Shown piece by piece: positions 1 through 5,530 of a stretch of DNA of 5,530 nt. Numbering within the stretch: the first letter of the stretch is position 1; every line of letters begins with the position of its first letter. The notes under the pieces were generated by a model that saw only the letters and a program-made list of their open reading frames with translations, was not told the origin of the DNA and did no database searches. Location: the NCBI GenBank assembly GCA_028293725.1, contig JAQGOE010000356.1, forward strand, positions 1 through 5,530. The letters are read 5' to 3'. A program made the translations under genes and the position numbers. Source of the DNA: Gammaproteobacteria bacterium. Lineage in GTDB: Bacteria > Pseudomonadota > Gammaproteobacteria > Steroidobacterales > Steroidobacteraceae.

Positions 1-3000
1 GTCGTTGGAGCCGCGACGCCCCACGCACTAGCGAGCAAGCTGGCCATTGACTCCGCATCATGGGCGGCAGCACCTGCTTGCGCGCCAACGCTTGCGCCAG
101 AACTTCCTCTTGGCTCAACCGCCGGCCGCGCACCCTCACGCCCGCGACTCTCGCGTACACCGCCGTCGCGCACACCCTCACGCGAACCACCATTGCGCAC
201 GCCCCCATCACGTACGCCACCTTCGCGCGCACCGCCACTCGACCCACGCGGTGGCGTTACAGCACGCGGCGCAACGGCGGTGACGCCGGTCGAAACCGGA
301 GGTGCCACCGCATACAACTTCCGCTTGATCGCCAGGAGATCGCGCCCCTCCGCCATCACCCGGTCATCCGCGTCGAGCACACGCAGATTCATGCGTAGGA
401 AATCGGCTACGGGTAGCGCCGAGAGCTCCAACGGCGTAACCGTCGAGCCCACGCGCTGAGTTATCCACTGCGCGAGCCACTCGTGAAACGGAGGAAGTCG
501 TCCCAACCGAGCGGCGGCGACAGCCAAATCATCGAGCGCCGCCTTAGCAAAATCCGGCACAGGGACCAACAGCTTGCGCTGCGCCTTGGGCAACGAGCGA
601 AACACCGCGATAATCTTTTCGAGGCGCATGCCCGGAACGAGCCACGCTAGCTGCTCGGCATTCACTACATCCAGCAACAGCTCGGGCACAACGAGCGTCA
701 CACCGTCGGCGGGTTCCGTCGGTTCAAACTTATATTCGAGCGGTAGCAGGTTGCCGCCAATCGGCCAGTGATCCGGGAAGCGCTCTGTCCCGGCCTCTTC
801 TGCGTCACGCTGCGTGAGATCCGCACGCGACATATAAAGAAGCCGCGCGTTGGTGCGCTCGGCCTCGACGCGCCAATGATTGAACGCGGCGACCGAGTTC
901 ACCCGCTCAGGAATGCGCGAGCGGTAGAAATCAACCTGGCGCTCCTCGTCAACGACGACGTCACGCCGGCGGATCTTCGCCTCAAGACCCTCGATCTCGG
1001 CGCGCAGAGCACGGTTGGCCTGCAGGAACTCACCCTGGACGCTCGCACGCTCGCGATGACGCGAATTCGAAGCGCCCGGTCCCCCGCGTGACGTGTTCGT
1101 CGCGGATTGCTCCCCTGCCGCGGCGTTGCGACCCGCGCTCAGCCCACGATCTGCGGCCTCGCCACGACCCGCGGCTTCCCCGCGACCCGCCGCGCTCAGC
1201 CCACGGCCCGCGCCCTCGCCACGGCGCGCCGAGTTAGCCGCAGCCCGCTCCGCCATCGCCGCGTTAAGATCGGCAGCCGTCAACGCCTCGCCAACACCAG
1301 CACCAGCACCGGCCCCTCTCGCTCCGCCGCCAGCGCGACCTCCGCCACCCCCCGCCACCACATAGTCATCCACCAACGCCCGCTCATCCACCGGCGTCTC
1401 AACCAACGCCTCCCGAATAAATATGTCGCGCGCCTCAGCCGGCGCAATGGCCCCATAGTTGATTCGACGCCGCGAAGCGAGCGTCAGCCCATAAAGCGCG
1501 ACGGTCTCGTACGCAGAAACATACCCACGCGAGGCCTCCCAATGCGGCTCGCTATAAGTGCGCTTCAACAGGTGCGCCCCTGCAGCCTCGATCCACCCCG
1601 GATCAACCGCGGCGACCATACGCGCGTACAGGCGAGTGGTCTCAACAACGCTCCCGGCAACAATCCATCGAGGCGGCTTCGACGCCAGCGGCGTACCCGG
1701 TGCAACGACAAACCGCACTCCCCGCGGACCGTTGTACTCACGCCTCTCATCGAGCTCGCCGATCGAGCCCAGAAAACCCGTAAGAATCGCCTGGTGCAGA
1801 TCCGTGTAGCTCGCCACTACCTGGTTTGGCCGCAGCTTCAATTCCGCCAGGCTCTGATTCAATTGCGAGTGCAAATCCTGCCACTCGCGGATACGCAGGT
1901 AGGACAGGAAGTGCTCCTTGCACCACTTCCGCAACTGGTTCCGCGACAATGCCGCCGATTGCTCGTTATAAGCGCGCCAGATATTCAACACCGCGATGAA
2001 ATCCGACCGCGGATCCGCGAACAGCGCATGCTTCTCACTCGCCGCCTGCTGCGCATCCGAAGGACGCTCCCGGGGGTCCTGTCCCTCCAGGAAGGAAGCG
2101 ACGACGAGCATTTCGGTAAGGCAGCGCTGGCGGGACGCCGCGAGTAGCATTCGTCCCAGCCGTGGATCCACGGGAATACCCCCGATCTGCTGACCTAGGC
2201 TGGTAACGCGCCGCTCGTCGTCCATAGCCTTGAGCTCCTGCAGGAGCCGCACGCCATCGTTCACGAGCCGCGTGTCCGGAGGATCCAGAAACGGAAAGCT
2301 CTCAGGATCGCCGAGCCCGAGAGTCGCCATACGCAGGATCACGCTCGCGAGATTCGTCCGCAGGACTTCCGGAGGTGTGAAATCCTCCCGTAGCGTGAAG
2401 TCCTCTTCGGAATAGAGACGTATGCAGATTCCTTCCGCCTCTCGACCGCAGCGACCCTTGCGCTGGTCGGCACTCGCTTTCGACACGCGCTCGATGGGCA
2501 GCCGCTGTACCTTGCCGCGCACGCTGTAACGACTGATTCGCGCCAACCCCGAATCGATGACGAACCGGATCCCCGGCACTGTTAGAGACGTTTCGGCGAC
2601 GTTGGTGGCGAGAACGATGCGTCGTTGGCCGTGACGCTTAAAAATACGCTCCTGGTCGGCTCCGGACAAACGAGCGAATAGCGGCAATACCTCCGTGTTG
2701 GGCAAGCGCGCCTCCGCCAGCGCGTCCGCCGCCTCGCGAATGTGCTTCTCACCCGGCAGGAAAACGAGGACGTCGCCACGCGAGCCCTGTCCGAAAGCGT
2801 TGCCACGTCCGGGCGCATCGAGGTCGCGCACGGCCTCGATGATGCCCTCGGGCAGAGAGAGTTCGGCGGCGTCCGCCACATCCTCGTCGTTCTGCTCTTC
2901 ATCGCGGGGCGTGCTGAGCGGGCGATAGCGGACTTCGACGGGGTAACTACGTCCGGACACTTCGATGATGGGCACGGACTGGCCACCTGTGCCAAAGAAC

Positions 3001-3557
3001 GCCGCGAACCTAGCGGGATCGATGGTGGCCGACGTGACGATCAACCGTAGATCCGGCCGCTGTGGCAGCAACTGCTTGAGCACCCCCAGCAGAAGGTCGA
3101 TGTTGAGACTGCGCTCGTGCGCCTCGTCAATGATCAGGGTGTCATAGCGACGCAGCTTGCGATCGCTCTCCAGCTCCTTGAGGAGAATGCCGTCTGTCAT
3201 CAGCTTGATGCGGCAATCAGGGCCGGTACGATCGTTGAAGCGCACCTTGTAGCCGATGGCGCCTCCCACCGTGGTTCCAGTCTCCTCGGCGAGGCGGTTC
3301 GCCAGCGCACGCGCGGCGATACGTCGGGGTTGCGTATGCCCGATTACACCAGCCACGCCACGTCCGGCCTCGATACAGAGCTTGGGTAGCTGCGTCGACT
3401 TGCCCGACCCCGTGGCTCCGCAAAGAACGATGGCGGGATTGCGGCGGATGGCCTCGATGACTTCCGCGCGATGTGCCGTGATAGGCAGCGCGGGGTCATA
3501 TTCGAGCTTGAACGGGGACGAGGTCTCCTGTGGGGCGCCTCGGGTCTCAACTTGCAT
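1..3557 (-). CDS. hrpA: ATP-dependent RNA helicase HrpA (DEAH box), 3' end outside window
   Basis: Open without a stop for 1185 residues from the ATG at 3557 to the window edge. The cytoplasmic HrpA family couples ATP hydrolysis to RNA or ribonucleoprotein remodelling; E. coli HrpA acts in fimbrial mRNA processing and rescue of collided ribosomes. Visible motifs: Walker A GATGSGKST (47-55), TQPRR (75-79), DEAH (144-147), SAT (176-178), TNVAETS (318-324) and QRKGRCGR (365-372). Helicase-associated and OB-like regions follow, then the HrpA-specific C-terminal part with KRTYSEPHWE (665-674). Compared with the E. coli protein as I remember it, the N-terminus is about 50 residues shorter, about 113 residues are inserted at 721-843, and a Gly/Arg-rich stretch begins near residue 1083. 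Flanking conserved blocks stay in one frame, so no frameshift is needed. The whole protein probably exceeds 1400 residues. The ATG has no Shine-Dalgarno; a TTG at 3596 is a possible in-frame alternative, with a stop at 3626-3624. Family call is very secure. Confidence 0.96.
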   Translation of the reverse strand, partial: MQVETRGAPQETSSPFKLEYDPALPITAHRAEVIEAIRRNPAIVLCGATGSGKSTQLPKLCIEAGRGVAGVIGHTQPRRIAARALANRLAEETGTTVGGAIGYKVRFNDRTGPDCRIKLMTDGILLKELESDRKLRRYDTLIIDEAHERSLNIDLLLGVLKQLLPQRPDLRLIVTSATIDPARFAAFFGTGGQSVPIIEVSGRSYPVEVRYRPLSTPRDEEQNDEDVADAAELSLPEGIIEAVRDLDAPGRGNAFGQGSRGDVLVFLPGEKHIREAADALAEARLPNTEVLPLFARLSGADQERIFKRHGQRRIVLATNVAETSLTVPGIRFVIDSGLARISRYSVRGKVQRLPIERVSKASADQRKGRCGREAEGICIRLYSEEDFTLREDFTPPEVLRTNLASVILRMATLGLGDPESFPFLDPPDTRLVNDGVRLLQELKAMDDERRVTSLGQQIGGIPVDPRLGRMLLAASRQRCLTEMLVVASFLEGQDPRERPSDAQQAASEKHALFADPRSDFIAVLNIWRAYNEQSAALSRNQLRKWCKEHFLSYLRIREWQDLHSQLNQSLAELKLRPNQVVASYTDLHQAILTGFLGSIGELDERREYNGPRGVRFVVAPGTPLASKPPRWIVAGSVVETTRLYARMVAAVDPGWIEAAGAHLLKRTYSEPHWEASRGYVSAYETVALYGLTLASRRRINYGAIAPAEARDIFIREALVETPVDERALVDDYVVAGGGGGRAGGGARGAGAGAGVGEALTAADLNAAMAERAAANSARRGEGAGRGLSAAGRGEAAGRGEAADRGLSAGRNAAAGEQSATNTSRGGPGASNSRHRERASVQGEFLQANRALRAEIEGLEAKIRRRDVVVDEERQVDFYRSRIPERVNSVAAFNHWRVEAERTNARLLYMSRADLTQRDAEEAGTERFPDHWPIGGNLLPLEYKFEPTEPADGVTLVVPELLLDVVNAEQLAWLVPGMRLEKIIAVFRSLPKAQRKLLVPVPDFAKAALDDLAVAAARLGRLPPFHEWLAQWITQRVGSTVTPLELSALPVADFLRMNLRVLDADDRVMAEGRDLLAIKRKLYAVAPPVSTGVTAVAPRAVTPPRGSSGGAREGGVRDGGVRNGGSREGVRDGGVRESRGREGARPAVEPRGSSGASVGAQAGAAAHDAESMASLLASAWGVAAPT
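60..302 (-). other. Second low-complexity region of HrpA, Gly/Arg then Ala-rich
   Basis: The conserved block ending GRDLLAIKRKLYA (residue 1083) is followed by a Pro/Val/Thr-rich linker, a Gly/Arg tract with many Arg-acidic pairs, and an Ala/Gly/Ser-rich stretch. In E. coli HrpA the equivalent position is a short linker before a conserved Trp-containing segment, which I do not see before the window ends. The region is therefore at least about 75 residues longer than usual. The Gly/Arg part resembles RGG-type RNA-binding sequence but alternates with Glu and Asp. Confidence 0.75.
156..227 (-). repeat. Five tandem Arg-(E/D/N)-Gly-Gly-Val pentapeptide units in hrpA
   Basis: Read on the minus strand, units are REGGV (227-213), RDGGV (212-198), RNGGS (197-183), REGV (182-171, one codon short) and RDGGV (170-156). 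The 15-base DNA units differ mainly at third codon positions: Arg uses CGC or CGT, Gly uses GGT, GGC or GGG. The peptide repeat is thus better conserved than the DNA, which suggests an older repeat retained for its amino-acid pattern. Confidence 0.8.
1029..1397 (-). other. Ala/Gly/Arg-rich insertion in HrpA (residues 721-843)
   Basis: The tract lies between the conserved segment ending IREALVE (720) and the segment FLQANRALRAEIEGLE (from 844). In E. coli HrpA only about ten residues separate the matching blocks. The insertion starts with a short acidic piece (TPVDERALVDDYVV), then a Gly/Ala run, an Ala-rich possible helix (EALTAADLNAAMAERAAA), then Arg-Gly repeats of the type AGRGEA and DRGLSA, and a Ser/Asn/Arg-rich end. 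It is probably disordered apart from the Ala-rich piece. It contains none of the helicase motifs. Function unknown. Confidence 0.85.
1134..1223 (-). repeat. Imperfect 33-base direct repeat, 57-base period, inside hrpA
   Basis: Positions 1134-1166 and 1191-1223 match at 29 of 33 bases; each starts CGCGCTCAGCCCACG on the plus strand and ends CTCGCCACG. The 57-base offset is exactly 19 codons, so the duplication preserves frame. On the protein it gives the paired stretches EGAGRGLSA and EAADRGLSA with AGRGEA units between. This looks like a fairly recent in-frame tandem duplication that enlarged the HrpA insertion. Confidence 0.85.
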
Positions 3558-3563
3558 GGTCGA

Positions 3564-3569
3564 ATTGTA
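3564..3569 (-). promoter_or_regulatory. Possible -10 element TACAAT for hrpA, implying a leaderless mRNA
   Basis: TACAAT on the minus strand ends six bases before the hrpA ATG. Transcription normally begins about seven bases after a -10 hexamer, so the first transcribed base would be at or next to the A of the ATG. No purine-rich ribosome binding site precedes the start, which fits. No convincing -35 hexamer is seen; TTGCGC is present, but 21 bases upstream of the hexamer, longer than usual. Confidence 0.4.
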
Positions 3570-3651
3570 CCGCGCCCGTGTTACGCACCTGCGCAAACGG
3601 CCCCCGCATCCCGGCCGCTCTCCCTAAAAGGGGGCAAGGGGGTCGCTAATG

Positions 3652-3657
3652 TATAAT
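3652..3657 (+). promoter_or_regulatory. Sigma-70-type -10 element TATAAT upstream of pdhA
   Basis: A perfect TATAAT consensus lies in otherwise GC-rich DNA, with TG immediately before it. A start site near 3664 would give a leader of about 28 bases before the TTG start. The region where a -35 box should lie (about 3628-3635) is G-rich and does not resemble TTGACA, so the promoter may depend on the strong -10 or on an activator. Confidence 0.65.
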
Positions 3658-3681
3658 CCGCCCGCTCACGGGATGGCCCCG

Positions 3682-3686
3682 GGAGG
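3682..3686 (+). promoter_or_regulatory. GGAGG ribosome binding site of pdhA
   Basis: GGAGG inside a purine run (3681-3691) lies five bases before the TTG at 3692 and eleven before an in-frame TTG at 3698. No in-frame ATG occurs between the upstream stop (TAA, 3647-3649) and the conserved part of the protein. The spacing favours 3692, but 3698 cannot be excluded; the choice changes the protein by two residues. Confidence 0.7.
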
Positions 3687-3691
3687 GGGAA

Positions 3692-4933
3692 TTGGGTTTG
3701 AAGACGGTTGCCGAGTTCGAGATCAAGTACTGCCAGTTTCTGGACGCAGCGGGCAGTCTCGCGGCCGGCGCGCCACCCCTCGCTAGCGACACCGGCGAGC
3801 TGCTGAAAATGTACCGCTTAATGACGCTGGTGCGCGCCTTCGACACCAAGGCGGTCAACCTCCAGCGCACCGGAAAGCTCGGGACATACGCTTCCTGCCT
3901 CGGACATGAGGCGGCGCACGTGGGCGTTGCCGCCGCCATGCACCCGGAGGACGTACTCGTACCCGTATATCGCGAGTTCGGCTCCCAGATATGGCGCGGC
4001 GTGAAAATGTCGACCATCCTGACGTTTTGGGGTGGCGACGAGCGCGGCTGCGACTACACCGCGGCCCGAGAGGACTTCCCCTGGTGCGTACCCATCGCCA
4101 CGCAAATGCTCCACGGGGCCGGCATCGCGATGGCGATGAAGATCCGCCGCCAAAAACGCTGCTCCGTGACTTTCATCGGTGATGGCGGCACCTCGGAAGG
4201 CGCGTTCTACGAGGCCATTAACCTCGCTGGCGCCCGCGCGTTGCCCGCCGTGTTCGTCATCGTCAACAACGGCTGGGCGATCTCGTTACCTATTGAACAA
4301 CAGACGGCCACGAAAACTCTCGCGCAGAAGGCGATCGCGGCTGGCATCCCTGGAGTTCAGGTCGACGGCAACGATGTCATCGCCGTCCGCCACATTACCA
4401 GCGAGGCCGTGGCGAGAGCCCGTCGCGGTGAAGGTCCGACACTCATAGAGGCGCTCACCTATCGCCTCGGCGACCATACGACGGCGGACGACGCAAGCCG
4501 CTACCGCGATCAGAGTGAGGTTAAGGATGCGTGGGGTAAGGAGCCACTACCCCGCCTGCGTTCGTATCTCATGAAGCTGCGAGTCTGGGATGAGGCACGC
4601 GAGGTCGCGCTGAAGGCCGAATGCGCGCGCGAAGTAGAAGCCGCCGTTGACGAATACCTGAGCGCACCCAAGCCCACCACGGACGAGATGTTCGATCATC
4701 TGTTCGCGAATCCGCCCAAGGGGTTGGCCGAGCAGCGCGAAACCGCGCGCCGCTATGCAGGCGGCGGACAGCACGGCGGGAGCCAAGGCACCAACGGTAA
4801 GCACGCCGTGGGCCATCACGTCGGCGGACAGCAAGCCGGGAGTTCGGGCGGCGCCGGTAGCCACCACGATAGCGGCCACCACGCCACAGGACATGGCGCC
4901 GGCCGCGGCCGAAACGGCTCCGGCGGCCACTAG
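3692..4933 (+). CDS. pdhA: Pyruvate dehydrogenase E1 component, alpha subunit
   Basis: E1 alpha pairs with E1 beta in a cytoplasmic alpha2beta2 enzyme that uses thiamine diphosphate to decarboxylate pyruvate and acetylate the lipoyl group of E2. The 413-residue product has the expected order: GHEA motif (71-74; many relatives have GQEA), YRE (93-95) near the cofactor, WGGDERG, the thiamine-diphosphate/Mg motif starting GDG (163-165) and ending NN (192-193), and the active-site loop GDHTTADD with His262. The family-like end is MFDHLFANPP with KGLAEQRE after it; then comes an extra 57-residue Gly/His tail (357-413). The start is TTG with GGAGG five bases upstream. pdhB follows after 14 bases, so the two are surely an operon. 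Branched-chain 2-oxo acid dehydrogenase E1 alpha is the main alternative, but the loop and the PDH-like beta partner favour pyruvate. E1 identity is very secure, substrate less so. Confidence 0.92.
   Translation: MGLKTVAEFEIKYCQFLDAAGSLAAGAPPLASDTGELLKMYRLMTLVRAFDTKAVNLQRTGKLGTYASCLGHEAAHVGVAAAMHPEDVLVPVYREFGSQIWRGVKMSTILTFWGGDERGCDYTAAREDFPWCVPIATQMLHGAGIAMAMKIRRQKRCSVTFIGDGGTSEGAFYEAINLAGARALPAVFVIVNNGWAISLPIEQQTATKTLAQKAIAAGIPGVQVDGNDVIAVRHITSEAVARARRGEGPTLIEALTYRLGDHTTADDASRYRDQSEVKDAWGKEPLPRLRSYLMKLRVWDEAREVALKAECAREVEAAVDEYLSAPKPTTDEMFDHLFANPPKGLAEQRETARRYAGGGQHGGSQGTNGKHAVGHHVGGQQAGSSGGAGSHHDSGHHATGHGAGRGRNGSGGH
4760..4930 (+). repeat. Gly/His-rich C-terminal tail of PdhA with 20-residue period
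   Basis: Residues 357-413 contain 22 Gly and 10 His in 57 positions. The tail divides into about three 20-residue units, beginning GGGQHGGSQG, VGGQQAGSSG and HATGHGAGRG, with His pairs near the end of units one and two. At DNA level 4762-4782 and 4822-4842 match at 19 of 21 bases, an offset of 60 bases or 20 codons. The tail lies after the normal family end and is likely disordered. His clusters could bind Ni, Zn, Cu or Co, but no function is shown. Confidence 0.88.
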
Positions 4934-4947
4934 GTTTCCCGTCCCTC

Positions 4948-5530
4948 ATGGCCAAAGTTACGATGATCGAAGCCATCAACCGTGCGCATGCGTGGGAGAT
5001 GACGCACGACCCAACCGTAGTAGTGTTGGGAGAGGACATTGGAATCAACGGTGGTGTCTTCCGGGCGACGGCGGGACTGCAGGAGCAGTTCGGCAAGGAT
5101 CGCGTGCAGGACACGCCGCTCGCCGAAGGCATGATCGCCGGAATGGCCATCGGCATGGCGACACAGGGACTGAAGCCGGTGGCCGAAATCCAGTTCATGG
5201 GTTTCATCTACCCGGCTCTCGACCAGATCGCCAACCACATGGCCCGCATGCGCAACCGCACCCGGGGCCGCCTGACCTGCCCTGTGGTCATGCGCATGCC
5301 GCACGGCGGCGGCATTCACGCACCGGAGCATCACTCTGAGAGTCTGGAGGCGATGCTCGCGCATCACGCCGGACTGAGAGTCGTGTGTCCCTCCTCACCC
5401 GCGCGCGCCTACGGTCTATTGCTTGCGTCGATCCGCGATCCCGACCCCGTCATTTTCCTCGAGCCCGCCCGCTTATACCGGCTGGTGAAGCAGGAAATCG
5501 CGGATGATGGGCAGGCACTGCCGCTCGATG
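4948..5530 (+). CDS. pdhB: Pyruvate dehydrogenase E1 component, beta subunit, 3' end outside window
   Basis: E1 beta completes the thiamine-diphosphate active site with PdhA. The first 194 residues are present, about 60% of the usual 325 or so. Seen in order: GEDIGINGGVFRATAGL (28-44), DTPLAEG (55-61) with Glu60 at the position that activates the cofactor, EIQFMGFIYPALDQ (80-93), and GGGIHAPEHHSES (120-132) with His129 aligning to the active-site His of Bacillus PdhB. SSPARAYGLLLASIRDPDPVIFLEP-type sequence follows, split here across about 160-184. These match pyruvate-type rather than branched-chain E1 beta. The ATG is 14 bases after the pdhA stop (TAG, 4931-4933). Only a weak AGG, overlapping that stop, lies upstream, so translation probably depends on coupling to pdhA. 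An E2 gene is expected downstream. Confidence 0.94.
   Translation, partial: MAKVTMIEAINRAHAWEMTHDPTVVVLGEDIGINGGVFRATAGLQEQFGKDRVQDTPLAEGMIAGMAIGMATQGLKPVAEIQFMGFIYPALDQIANHMARMRNRTRGRLTCPVVMRMPHGGGIHAPEHHSESLEAMLAHHAGLRVVCPSSPARAYGLLLASIRDPDPVIFLEPARLYRLVKQEIADDGQALPLD

Larger units (their letters stand above)
3558..3691. other. Divergent intergenic region between hrpA and pdhA
   Basis: These 134 bases separate the two divergent genes and carry the candidate promoters for both. The middle (about 3601-3644) is C-rich then G-rich with a small CCC-TAAAA-GGG hairpin potential. No recognisable full operator palindrome, riboswitch or small gene is visible. Confidence 0.7.

Noticed and set aside
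47..459. Plus-strand open frames at the left edge, including one rich in His, Arg and Ala
   Set aside because: They are the reverse of the Gly/Arg repeat region of hrpA. The minus-strand frame continues the conserved HrpA sequence without a stop.
1029..1397. Paired frameshifts creating a false low-complexity stretch in hrpA
   Set aside because: Conserved blocks on both sides are in one frame, and the extra length (about 113 codons) cannot come from frameshifts alone. Extra DNA is really present.
1107..2147. Long plus-strand open frame of 346 codons opposite hrpA
   Set aside because: It is antisense to conserved HrpA sequence. Its translation is Arg/Pro-rich with no recognisable domain, typical of a shadow frame in GC-rich DNA.
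3622..3634. Small hairpin CCC-TAAAA-GGG as a terminator
   Set aside because: The stem is only about three base pairs with no T-tract, and the genes on either side diverge, so no terminator is expected.
3690..3706. AATTGG as a PdhR operator
   Set aside because: Only one half resembles the E. coli PdhR site and the matching ACCAATT half is missing. It also overlaps the start codon, so it is probably chance.
4569..5367. Overlapping minus-strand open frames opposite pdhA and pdhB
   Set aside because: They run antisense to clearly conserved E1 alpha and E1 beta and show no family resemblance; they are GC-driven shadows.

Overview
The window is GC-rich, tightly packed bacterial chromosome with three housekeeping genes and no visible mobile element, RNA gene or CRISPR array. 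A long HrpA-type DEAH-box RNA helicase beside a two-subunit (alpha/beta) pyruvate dehydrogenase E1 operon suggests a high-GC proteobacterium, most likely a gammaproteobacterium of the Xanthomonadales, Nevskiales or Steroidobacter kind. That placement is inferred from gene content and protein resemblance only.

Layout: positions 1-3557 hold hrpA on the minus strand, cut off at its 3' end by the window edge. Positions 3558-3691 are a 134-base divergent intergenic region with a perfect TATAAT facing right and a TACAAT next to the hrpA start codon. Positions 3692-4933 are pdhA (E1 alpha, TTG start) and 4948-5530 are the first part of pdhB (E1 beta), both on the plus strand and 14 bases apart. An E2 gene (pdhC) would be expected next, outside the window.

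The two pdh products should form the alpha2beta2 thiamine-diphosphate-dependent E1 that decarboxylates pyruvate and acetylates the lipoyl domain of E2. HrpA is an ATP-dependent RNA helicase involved in RNA handling and stalled-ribosome rescue. The two transcription units share an intergenic region but no obvious function.

The unusual feature is low-complexity protein sequence added to both complete-looking enzymes. HrpA has an Ala/Gly/Arg-rich insertion of about 120 residues (721-843), and later a Gly/Arg stretch with Arg-(Glu/Asp/Asn)-Gly-Gly-Val pentapeptides. E1 alpha carries a 57-residue Gly/His tail with a 20-residue period after its normal end. These tracts sit at family-variable positions, leave all catalytic motifs intact and keep the reading frame. 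I found no clear new multi-gene system; these extensions are the best candidates for undescribed biology here.
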